51,683 nt of DNA from Myxococcales bacterium (GTDB taxonomy: Bacteria; Myxococcota_A; Polyangia; Haliangiales; Haliangiaceae): the NCBI GenBank assembly GCA_028287135.1, contig JAQBQE010000016.1, positions 1 to 51,683 of the forward strand, in the 5' to 3' direction. The position numbers and the translations under genes are program-made. The notes below the pieces were generated by a model. It ran no database searches and was not told the origin of the DNA. It saw nothing but the letters and a program-made list of their open reading frames with translations. Positions 1-7,247 of the stretch are shown piece by piece. Every line of letters begins with the position of its first letter. The first letter of the stretch is position 1.

Positions 1-29
1 GGGCCCCCGCCACTGCCCCACCCACGGGT

Positions 30-59
30 TTGACACCCACCTCGGCGGCAGCCTACGCT
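30..59 (+). promoter_or_regulatory. Possible sigma-70 promoter
   Basis: A TTGACA hexamer at 30-35 and a TACGCT hexamer at 54-59 are 18 bp apart. A start site 6-7 bases further on would fall at or next to the ATG at 66, giving a leaderless or nearly leaderless mRNA for the first gene. This is pattern matching only. Confidence 0.35.
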
Positions 60-65
60 GGCGGC

Positions 66-1058
66 ATGGTTCGAGGCCTCGCCGGTGCCGCGCTCGCGCT
101 GAGCCTCGTCGCGCCCCGCCTCGCGGCTGCCGACGTCAACGACCTCGTGATCAGCCGGCTCGGCACCCGTGTCACCGACGCCAACGGCGCGTTGATCAAC
201 GTCGTCGGCCAGAACCACGAGTTCCGCGCCCTCGCCTCCCAGCTCGGCGTCGTGCTCGCCCCGCACCTGCTGACGCCGGCCGATACGCTCGGCTTCGGCG
301 GCTTCCAGCTCACCGTCGACTACTCGACCACGACGATCGATTCCAACGCGAGCTACTGGAAGGCGCGCGCGGGCAGTACCGATCCGTCGGGCACCGGCAG
401 CACCGCTCACGGCCCCGACATGCTGCAGACGGTCGGTCTGTTCGTGCGCAAGGGCATCTGGTTCCCCGTTCCGTCGTTCGAGATCGGAGCCGGCGCCGTG
501 CACCTCGTCGACTCGAACCTGTGGACGGGCCAGCTCTACACGAAGATCGCTCTCCACGAGGGGTACCGGTCATTGCCGATCCCGAGCCTCGCCGTCCGCG
601 GCGCGGTCTCGCGCATGATGACCCAGCGCGATCTCGATCTGACGGTCGCCTCGCTCGATGTCACGGTGTCCAAGCACATCGGAGTCGGCGGGACCTGGCG
701 GTTCGATCCGTACGCCGGTTGGAACCTGCTGCTGATCATCCCGCGCTCCGAGGTCGTCGATCCGACGCCCCACGTCGATTCCCTGCAGCCCGGGAACGAG
801 ATCGACAGCGAGCTCAACTTCGTGTTCCGCGAGCAGGACAACATCCTGCGCCACCGGATCCTGGTGGGCGCCAAGTTCCAGTACTACGTCCTCCAGCTCA
901 CCGTCGAAGCGCAGTTCGCGCTCGCGGGCAGCTCGGTCGATGACCGGACCGGGACCACGGAGCCGTGTATGCCCAACTCGGGCACGACCATGTGCGACGC
1001 GAAGGATTCGGCTGCGGCACAGCGCACACTTTCCGTCTCGGCGGGCTTCGATTTCTAA
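66..1058 (+). CDS. Predicted outer-membrane beta-barrel protein
   Basis: A protein of 330 aa with a signal peptide (about residues 1-22, cut after APRLAAA). The mature part alternates polar and hydrophobic residues as short beta strands do, and it ends in a C-terminal Phe, the usual signature of barrels inserted by the BAM machinery. I chose ATG 66 over the in-frame TTG at 30 because it puts the signal peptide at the very N-terminus. I do not recognise a named family, and the function is unknown; a pore, an adhesin or a structural porin-like protein is possible. The hybrid histidine kinase gene begins 19 bp downstream and could be co-transcribed, although the products have no obvious link. 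Confidence 0.6.
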   Translation: MVRGLAGAALALSLVAPRLAAADVNDLVISRLGTRVTDANGALINVVGQNHEFRALASQLGVVLAPHLLTPADTLGFGGFQLTVDYSTTTIDSNASYWKARAGSTDPSGTGSTAHGPDMLQTVGLFVRKGIWFPVPSFEIGAGAVHLVDSNLWTGQLYTKIALHEGYRSLPIPSLAVRGAVSRMMTQRDLDLTVASLDVTVSKHIGVGGTWRFDPYAGWNLLLIIPRSEVVDPTPHVDSLQPGNEIDSELNFVFREQDNILRHRILVGAKFQYYVLQLTVEAQFALAGSSVDDRTGTTEPCMPNSGTTMCDAKDSAAAQRTLSVSAGFDF

Positions 1059-1077
1059 GCCCCAGGCTTAGTTAGCG

Positions 1078-2766
1078 GTGCACTACGTGTTTTTACGTAT
1101 TGCCGCGACAGGCCCTACGGTAGACGGTACGTCAGTGCTCGGACGCAGCTCAACGACACCGCTGAATGTGCTTCTGGTCGAAGACAACCCAGCGGATGCC
1201 GACTTCGTCGCGCTGATCGTGGACGAGCTGCGGGCGCCCGAGGTCCTGCTCGTGCACGTCCCACGGGTCGCCGATGCGATCCGGTTGCTGACGAGCCGCG
1301 ATTACGATGCGGTGCTCGTCGACCTCTCGCGGCCCGACACCACGGGCCTTGGCGATCTGCGCTCGCTGAGGCGTGCCGCTCCGGCGCTGCCGATCGTGGT
1401 CCTCACCAGCTCGCTCGACGAGAAGCTCGGGCTCGCGGCGCTCGCGGACGGCGCCCAGGATTACCTGCTGAAGGGCGACGTCAACGCGACGCTGCTGATG
1501 CGCACGCTACGGTTCGCGATGGAACGCCAGCAGTTCGTTGCTCGCGTGCAGACGCTGACCAGCGAGCGCACGGATGCCGAGGCAGCGACCAGCCGCGCCG
1601 AGCTCGCCAATCGCGCCAAGGATGACTTCCTCGCGATGGTGTCGCACGAGCTGCGCACGCCGTTGAGCGCGATGCTCGGGTGGTCGCAGATGCTGCTGAC
1701 CGAGACCTTGAGCGACGAGCGGCGCGTTCACGCGATCCAGGTCATCGAGCGCAACGCGCAGACGCAGGCCCGCCTGATCGAGGACATCCTCGACGTCTCC
1801 CGCATCGTCACCGGCTCGCTCCAGATCAAGGTCCATCGCATCGATCCGGTGCACGTCGTCGAGCGCGCGATCGACGCCGCGGCACCCGCTGCCGAGAAGA
1901 TGGGCATCACGGTGACGAGGAGCGTCGAGGGCAACCTCCCGCTCGTGCATGGAGACGACGACCGCCTGCTCCAGGTGTGCAGCAACCTCCTCAACAACGC
2001 GATCAAGTTCACGAAGCGTGGAGGCCAGGTTCGCGTGTCGCTGCGCTCCACCGGCGGGTTCATCGAGCTCGCGATCGCCGACAACGGAGCAGGAATTCAC
2101 GCCGACTTCTTGCCCCACGTGTTCGAGCGCTATCAGCAAGCGAACCGGACCTCGACGCGCGCACACGGTGGCCTCGGCCTTGGCCTGTCGATCGTGCGCC
2201 ATCTCGTCGAGCTCCACGCCGGGACGATCGAGGCGCGCAGCGAAGGTCTTGGCCACGGCGCGGTGTTCACGGTCCGGATCCCGGTGGCCCCCCCGACCGC
2301 GCCCCCGCCGGGCGGCGAGACCACCGGGATTCTCCGGATCGGAGCGATGCCTGATCTGGCAGGGCGGACGCTGCTCCTTGTCGAGGAAGACCGTGACAGC
2401 CGCGAGCTGCTGATGGTGTGCCTCGAGCGCAGCCGGATCCGGATCCTCGTGGCGAGCACCGCCGAGGAGGCGCTCGTGCTCGTGCAGTCCGAGCGCCCCG
2501 ATCTGCTGATCTCCGACCTCCGGCTGTCCGGCAAGGACGGCATCGCGATGATCAAGGAGATCCGCAGCCTCGCGCCCGAGCACGGTGGTCAGACGCCGGC
2601 GATGGCGCTCACCGCGGTCGGCGAGCCCACGGTCAGGGCGCGGGCGCTCGAGGCGGGGTTCGATAGCTACGCGACCAAGCCGTTCGAGCCCGAGCGGTTG
2701 ATCTCGACGGTCGCGCGGCTGTCACGCGGCCGCAAGCGATCCGACGCTCAGCCGCCGCTCAGCTGA
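1078..2766 (+). CDS. Hybrid sensor histidine kinase, REC-HisKA-HATPase-REC
   Basis: A soluble phosphorelay protein. The N-terminal receiver (about residues 29-145) has its phospho-acceptor at Asp82 in VDLSRPD and ends with a YLLKG motif. A short helix follows, then the dimerisation/phospho-acceptor domain with SHELRTPL (His190). The HATPase carries NLLNNAIKF (N box), DNGAGI (G1) and GLGLGLSIV (G2). The C-terminal receiver (about 430-550) has Asp480 in SDLRLSGKDG and a TKPF lysine motif. There are no membrane segments and no PAS/GAF sensor, so input probably arrives through phosphorylation of the first receiver. In-frame GTG codons at 1087 and 1135 are alternative starts; 1135 gives a tighter N-terminus. 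The 3' end overlaps the convergent gene by 8 bp. Confidence 0.9.
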   Translation: MHYVFLRIAATGPTVDGTSVLGRSSTTPLNVLLVEDNPADADFVALIVDELRAPEVLLVHVPRVADAIRLLTSRDYDAVLVDLSRPDTTGLGDLRSLRRAAPALPIVVLTSSLDEKLGLAALADGAQDYLLKGDVNATLLMRTLRFAMERQQFVARVQTLTSERTDAEAATSRAELANRAKDDFLAMVSHELRTPLSAMLGWSQMLLTETLSDERRVHAIQVIERNAQTQARLIEDILDVSRIVTGSLQIKVHRIDPVHVVERAIDAAAPAAEKMGITVTRSVEGNLPLVHGDDDRLLQVCSNLLNNAIKFTKRGGQVRVSLRSTGGFIELAIADNGAGIHADFLPHVFERYQQANRTSTRAHGGLGLGLSIVRHLVELHAGTIEARSEGLGHGAVFTVRIPVAPPTAPPPGGETTGILRIGAMPDLAGRTLLLVEEDRDSRELLMVCLERSRIRILVASTAEEALVLVQSERPDLLISDLRLSGKDGIAMIKEIRSLAPEHGGQTPAMALTAVGEPTVRARALEAGFDSYATKPFEPERLISTVARLSRGRKRSDAQPPLS

Positions 2767-3130
2767 TGCACTGAACGGTCACCACGTGGGTGTGGCCACC
2801 GCCCGACGTCGACGTCAGCGTGACGCTCCCGGATCCCTGGATCGTGGTGAAGTTGGCAGCGGTCACCGTGATGCTGTGGGCATGCGCGCTCGTGCCCGTG
2901 ATGTCGTAGGTCTTGTCGGCGCCCGCGTTGACGTCGGCCAGCGGGACGGTCACGACGTGGCCGTGGTTCCCGGAGATCGAGCCACTCGGCGACGTGCAGA
3001 CTCGCGGCGCCGCGTCCACCGCACCACCACCATCACCATCATCGCCGCCGCACCCGGCGAGCATGGCGACACCGAGGGTTGCGGCGCCAGCACCGACGAG
3101 CGAACGGAGAAAGTCTTTGCGAGTCATCAT
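2759..3130 (-). CDS. Histidine-rich lipoprotein with Tat-like leader
   Basis: A small protein of 123 aa beginning MMTRKDFLRSL and followed by a hydrophobic stretch ending LAGC, so it has both a Tat-like n-region and a lipobox; mature residues begin CGGDDGDGGG. The C-terminal half is a predicted small beta domain with clustered histidines: HGHVV, HAHSITV and GGHTHVV. That spacing suggests binding of a metal such as copper, but this is inference. The start was placed at 3130 or 3127 because the longer frame to 3169 only adds a basic, non-signal extension. Its stop overlaps the end of the convergent hybrid kinase gene. No family name is claimed. Confidence 0.65.
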   Translation of the reverse strand: MMTRKDFLRSLVGAGAATLGVAMLAGCGGDDGDGGGAVDAAPRVCTSPSGSISGNHGHVVTVPLADVNAGADKTYDITGTSAHAHSITVTAANFTTIQGSGSVTLTSTSGGGHTHVVTVQCIS

Positions 3131-3183
3131 GCGACCGCCATCGTGCCGTCGATCACGTACACGGTGCAATAAATCGTGTTTGT

Positions 3184-5319
3184 TCAGTCGACCTGCGTAG
3201 GCTTGGTCACAGGACCCGGCGATTCAGCCACCGCCTTCTTCTTCGGTGCGATCGGCTCGGTGGTCTTCGGCGCACGCTTCGTCGGGACCGGTGCGGGCGC
3301 AGCGTCGGCGTCCTTGTCCTCGTCGTCATCGGAATCCGCCTCGGCGCGCGCGGTCGACTTCTTCTTCGGATCCTTGTCCCGGGTCTTCTTCGGCCGCGGC
3401 GTCTTCTTCCACTGCGACTCGGCACGATCGGACCGCGTCGGATCGACGACCTGGTAGACGATCACCTTGTCGCCCTTCTCGAGGATGGTGTTGTAGGAGA
3501 TCCGGTTGATCCGCGCGAGATCGTGCGAGCCCATGCCGTAGCGCCTGGCGACGTCCTCGAGCTTCTCCTTGCGGGTCGCGACGTACTCGACCCGCGCGCG
3601 GCCGGTGCGGCCTTCCGCGAGATCGAGGTGCTCGGTCGAGCCGCGCGTCACGACGATCAGCTGGGTCTCGTCCAGCAGGGCGACCCGCTGCTTGTCGGCG
3701 TTGAACGTCGGAGAGACGAACGCGACGAGCACCATCTTGGGATGCAGGTTCGCGCCCTCCTCGAGCCCGTTCCAGTCCTCGAGCTGCGCGCGCTTGACCC
3801 CGAGTGCCTTCGCGATCGACGGAACCGTGTCACCGGTGACGACCCGGTAGAACACCCGCTGCGTGCCGTCGACGAGGAAGTCCTTGTCGGGCACCGGCAC
3901 GATCAGCTGCTCGCCCTCTTTCTGATCGATGCCCGAGCCGAGCAGCTTGGCCTTGGCCTTGGCCCGGTTCTTCGCGCGCTGGTCGGCGCTGATCCGCGGC
4001 ACGACGAGCACCGTGCCGCCCGAGATCTCGGACTCGTGCTCGACGCCGTTGAGCTTGCGCAGGGTCGACGTCGAGATCCCGTACGTGGTCGCGATGTCCT
4101 CGAACCGCTCGCCGTGCGCGACGACGTACGCGTCGTAGCCATCCCAGTCGGACTGCAGCTCGATCAGCCGGCGCTGGGTCTCGGCCTTGCGTCCTACCGG
4201 CACGCGTACGAGGTACCCGGTCTCCGCCGGCGGCGTCCGCCCGCGACGGAGATGCGGGTTGAGTCGCTTGATCTCGGACTCCGCGACGCCCGCCGCGCGC
4301 GCGATCGTCGCGAACGTCATCGACACCGGCACCGAGACGTCGTCCCAGGTCTCGGGGGTCTTGACCGCGAGCTTGTCCATCCCGAACAGCGCGCGGTTGT
4401 GGCCGACGATCGCGGTCGCGAGGATCTTCGGCGTGTACAGGCAGGTCTCCCACGGCAGACCGTTCTCGTACTCGCACAGCTTGTAGTAGTCGTTCGTGTT
4501 GTAGCGCGCGACCGAGCGCAGCATCGCGCCGTAGCCGACGTTGAACGACGCGAGCGCGATGTGCCAGTCGCCGAACCGCTGGTAGAGATCGTGGAAGTAA
4601 TCCATCTGCGCGATCGTCGAGCGGAACGGATCCTTGCGCTCGTCGACCCAGCGGTCCTGACGCAGGCCGTAGATCTGGCCCGCGGCCGGCATGAACTGCC
4701 ACAGCCCGAGCGCCCCTGCCGACGACAGCGTGTTCGGGTCGTACGACGACTCGATCATCGCGACGTAGATCAGATCCTGGGGCAGATGCGCCTTGCGCAG
4801 GTACGCCGAGATCATCTCCTTGTAGCGGCCCTGGGCGACGAGCCAGCTCGCGATGATCGAGCGACCGCGCGGGTCGGTCTTGTAGAACACCAGGTAGTCG
4901 ACGAGCTTCTGCGACCACCGCATCGGCAGGTCGGGGAGCTCGAGCTGATCGAGCCATGGCTGATCGGGGCGCAGCTCGCTCGGCTTCTTGATCGTGCGGG
5001 CGGTGCTCGCCTCGAGCCGGCTGGTCGGCGCGGTCCGCTCGTCGAACCACGGGCTCGCCCCGGGTGGCGGGAACAGCTCGACCTCGAGCTCGCGCATGCT
5101 CGGCTCGCGGCCGCAGACCTCGTCGACCGCGCAGCCGCGGACCGCGCGTCGCCCATCGGCCTGCTGCGGGAGCACCGGGTCCCCGGGCTTTACCGGCGGC
5201 GCGTCCTGCGCGCCTGCGTGAACCACGGTGGTGTCGTCCGCATGGGCCGGTCCACCAGCTGTGCCCAGCGCCACGTACATAAGTAGGCCGAGGCCGACGG
5301 CGCGCATGGGTTCGAACAT
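3184..5319 (-). CDS. Lytic transglycosylase with SLT and LysM domains (MltD-like)
   Basis: A protein of 711 aa with an N-terminal signal sequence (to about residue 27). The SLT domain follows at about 175-310: catalytic Glu190 lies in MIESSYDPN, followed by SAGALGLWQFMP, the hallmark of family-1 transglycosylases. Three LysM-like repeats lie downstream, each with an ITT-type helix and N-G/N-R ending (for example TLRKLNGVE, LEDWNGLEE and LARINRISY). The last 100 residues are a Lys/Glu/Asp-rich, proline-containing tail. The enzyme would cleave peptidoglycan glycan strands in the periplasm to give 1,6-anhydromuropeptides, with the LysM repeats binding the wall. It is much longer than E. coli MltD (about 450 aa), mainly because of the third LysM and the charged tail. 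Confidence 0.9.
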   Translation of the reverse strand: MFEPMRAVGLGLLMYVALGTAGGPAHADDTTVVHAGAQDAPPVKPGDPVLPQQADGRRAVRGCAVDEVCGREPSMRELEVELFPPPGASPWFDERTAPTSRLEASTARTIKKPSELRPDQPWLDQLELPDLPMRWSQKLVDYLVFYKTDPRGRSIIASWLVAQGRYKEMISAYLRKAHLPQDLIYVAMIESSYDPNTLSSAGALGLWQFMPAAGQIYGLRQDRWVDERKDPFRSTIAQMDYFHDLYQRFGDWHIALASFNVGYGAMLRSVARYNTNDYYKLCEYENGLPWETCLYTPKILATAIVGHNRALFGMDKLAVKTPETWDDVSVPVSMTFATIARAAGVAESEIKRLNPHLRRGRTPPAETGYLVRVPVGRKAETQRRLIELQSDWDGYDAYVVAHGERFEDIATTYGISTSTLRKLNGVEHESEISGGTVLVVPRISADQRAKNRAKAKAKLLGSGIDQKEGEQLIVPVPDKDFLVDGTQRVFYRVVTGDTVPSIAKALGVKRAQLEDWNGLEEGANLHPKMVLVAFVSPTFNADKQRVALLDETQLIVVTRGSTEHLDLAEGRTGRARVEYVATRKEKLEDVARRYGMGSHDLARINRISYNTILEKGDKVIVYQVVDPTRSDRAESQWKKTPRPKKTRDKDPKKKSTARAEADSDDDEDKDADAAPAPVPTKRAPKTTEPIAPKKKAVAESPGPVTKPTQVD

Positions 5320-5437
5320 AGGCGGCGCCCCCGACCTGAACCAAGTTTTTCAGGCCGCCGATTTGGTCCGATTCCGGGTCCGGCGGGAGCCCTTCGCAGA
5401 AACAGTGCTAGATTGCCGGCAACCCAAGGAGATCTCC

Positions 5438-5719
5438 ATGCCCGGTATGGGCGAGCTAGTCGTCATCCTGCTCATCGTCCTCGTCGTGTTCGGAGCCAAC
5501 AAGCTGCCGGGCATCGGCGACGCGTTGGGTCGGAGCATCAAGAACTTCAAGAAATCGTCGAACGTCGACGACGACGACGACGACAAGGAGCTCGAGACCA
5601 AGGACAAGAAGCAGCTCGCGGCGAAGAAGCCGAAGGAGCTGAGCAAGGGCACCGAGGCGGACGACGGGGAGTGGGAAGAAGTGGTCGTGCGCCGCAAGAA
5701 GAAGTCGGCCGAGAGCTGA
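5438..5719 (+). CDS. tatA: Sec-independent protein translocase TatA/TatE-like subunit
   Basis: A protein of 93 aa. One membrane helix (about residues 5-20, ELVVILLIVLVVFG) is followed directly by the conserved FGANKLPGIGDALGRSIKNF amphipathic helix with the F-G and L-P hinge residues. The tail is acidic then basic, with a run of Asp. This is the TatA/TatE arrangement; TatB usually has a Pro and a longer amphipathic helix. The start at 5438 is fixed by an AAGGAG ribosome-binding site 6 bp upstream. TatA multimers form the membrane passage for folded Tat substrates; a Tat-like leader is present on the nearby lipoprotein at 2759-3130. No tatB or tatC is adjacent. The gene converges on its neighbour with a 3 bp gap. 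Confidence 0.92.
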   Translation: MPGMGELVVILLIVLVVFGANKLPGIGDALGRSIKNFKKSSNVDDDDDDKELETKDKKQLAAKKPKELSKGTEADDGEWEEVVVRRKKKSAES

Positions 5720-5722
5720 CCT

Positions 5723-6511
5723 CTACGCCTGCGGACGCCGCTGCGATGCAGCGTGGAGGTCCGCGGCATGACGTCGCAGTGGCTCGGGCAGCTGCGGATC
5801 GGCTGCGAGCTCCGCGAGCTCCTGCGGCCGCAACGTCGTCGCGATCCGGATCGCGTCCGCGAGCGGCGTCGACGGGTTCATCACCAGCGCGCGCTTGACC
5901 GCATGGCGCACGCACCAGCGCGGATGCGCCGCGATCCGGGTCAACGACTCGGGGACTGCGGGGCGCTGCGCCGCGACCCGCACGACGTCGCTCTCGGTGA
6001 CGTGGGGATTATCGAGGAAGATCGCGACGACGGCCGGGTGGGGATCGCGGATCAGCAGCAGCAGGTCCTCGCGCCGATGGGTCCGCGCCAGCGCCTTGCG
6101 TTCGCCGAGGGTGAGCGGCCGGCCCTTGGGCTCGAGCTTGCGCTCGGGGGCGAGCTGCTTGGCGAGCTGCGCCTTGGCGACCACCGAGGGGGACGCCGAC
6201 AGGAACAGCCGGGCGATCGGGGTCAGCCCACGCTCGATCGCCGCCTCGTACAGCGCCGACCGCGTGTGATAGGCCAGCGCCGGGTCGGCGGTCGCCTGGC
6301 GCACGCATTCCAGGGCCGCCTGGGTGTCCGCGTCATCCGTGAGCTGGGCGCGGGTGACGATCGCGGCGAGGGTCTCCACCCACAGACCGGGCTCACCTTG
6401 GCCCAACGCTTCGACCAGCGCCAGCACGCGCATCCGGGCGTCGCGAAGGGCTTTCAAGCGGCCGATGATGTGGTCCGGGCCCACGCGTGCATTGTGGCAC
6501 GTTGAGGTCAT
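5723..6511 (-). CDS. Helical-repeat hypothetical protein (HEAT/DUF2336-like)
   Basis: A protein of 262 aa. It has no signal peptide and is made almost wholly of short paired helices with recurrent D-P-x-P and H-P-x-W-x-V-R-x-A patterns (RDPHPAVV, AAHPRWCVRHAV, ADPQLPEPL). Such alpha-solenoids act as protein-binding scaffolds, and similar unnamed proteins occur in myxobacteria. A GTG at 6484 (VGPDHIIGRL) is an alternative start that removes the odd MTSTCHNAR leader; no clear ribosome-binding site favours either. It is divergent from the PhaR-type regulator with only 44 bp between start codons. The function is unknown. Confidence 0.6.
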   Translation of the reverse strand: MTSTCHNARVGPDHIIGRLKALRDARMRVLALVEALGQGEPGLWVETLAAIVTRAQLTDDADTQAALECVRQATADPALAYHTRSALYEAAIERGLTPIARLFLSASPSVVAKAQLAKQLAPERKLEPKGRPLTLGERKALARTHRREDLLLLIRDPHPAVVAIFLDNPHVTESDVVRVAAQRPAVPESLTRIAAHPRWCVRHAVKRALVMNPSTPLADAIRIATTLRPQELAELAADPQLPEPLRRHAADLHAASQRRPQA

Positions 6512-6521
6512 GGCGCGGTGC

Positions 6522-6540
6522 GTGATACTTTTGGAATCAC
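6522..6540. promoter_or_regulatory. Inverted repeat GTGAT-N9-ATCAC in a divergent promoter gap
   Basis: A 5 bp dyad lies between the divergent genes at 6511 and 6556, and a further half-site-like GTGAT occurs at 6545-6549. It sits where a repressor would cover both promoters. Autoregulation by the PhaR-type protein encoded next door is an attractive guess but cannot be shown from sequence. Confidence 0.3.
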
Positions 6541-6555
6541 AGAGGTGATCGCACC

Positions 6556-7176
6556 ATGCCCGAAGCCCGGATCATCAAGCGATACGCCAACCGCAAGCTG
6601 TACGACACCGAGCACTCTCGGTACGTAACGCTCGACCAGATCAGCGAGATGATTCGCAATGGCGACGATGTGAAGATCGTCGACAACAAGACCAAGGAGG
6701 ACCTGACCACGGTCACCCTGGCCCAGATCATCTTCGAGGAAGAGAAGAAGCAGCGCAGCTTCCTGCCGCTTGGTGCGATGCGCAACATCATCCAGAGCGG
6801 CGGCGAGAGCGCTCGGGAGTGGTTCGCGGCGGCGCAGGCCAAGGTGCAGAGCATCTTGCCGGCGAAGCTGCGCAAGGAAGGCGATCCTCCCGACGAGGTG
6901 TCGACCGATCCGGCGCACGAGTCCAACGACGAGGCGATGGTCAAGAAGCGCAGCCTCGCGTCGCTCCGCGAATGGGTCGAGAGCTCGAAGACCCGGCTCG
7001 ACGATTGGCAGAAGCAGGTCGACGGAAAGATCCGCACTGCGATCGAGGGCATCTCGCCGTTCGCGAGCGTCAACAAGGACGTCCGCGCACTCGCCGATCG
7101 GATCGCCGAGCTCGAGTCCAAGCTGTCCGAGCTCGAGACCAGCGAAGCCAAAGCGGCCGCTGGCGAACAAGCCTGA
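6556..7176 (+). CDS. phaR: Polyhydroxyalkanoate synthesis regulator, PHB_acc_N domain
   Basis: A protein of 206 aa. Residues about 5-65 match the PHB/PHA accumulation regulator DNA-binding domain, with the diagnostic IIKRYANRKLYDTEHSRYV start and LDQISEMIRNG. In bacteria with PHA granules such proteins sense granules and repress phasin genes. The C-terminal half here is not the usual short accumulation domain: it is a long charged helix with a clear coiled coil at the end (ALADRIAELESKLSELE), suggesting oligomerisation. No PHA synthase or phasin gene is in the window. The start has an AGAGG-like ribosome-binding site 10 bp upstream. The symbol reflects the N-terminal domain and is not proof of the physiological role. 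Confidence 0.85.
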   Translation: MPEARIIKRYANRKLYDTEHSRYVTLDQISEMIRNGDDVKIVDNKTKEDLTTVTLAQIIFEEEKKQRSFLPLGAMRNIIQSGGESAREWFAAAQAKVQSILPAKLRKEGDPPDEVSTDPAHESNDEAMVKKRSLASLREWVESSKTRLDDWQKQVDGKIRTAIEGISPFASVNKDVRALADRIAELESKLSELETSEAKAAAGEQA

Positions 7177-7247
7177 TCACGGGCCCGATCACGGACATGA
7201 CCGCGGCGTCGCGCGCCGCGCGATGCACCGCCGGCAGCGGCCGCTGA

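Noticed and set aside
3079..5286. Long plus-strand frame of 735 codons opposite the transglycosylase gene
   Set aside because: It is an Arg/Leu/Asp-rich shadow made by GC-rich codon use; the minus frame has SLT and LysM motifs.
6495..6510. A sigma-54 promoter (TGGCAC element)
   Set aside because: The -12 TTGC element is not at the required distance.
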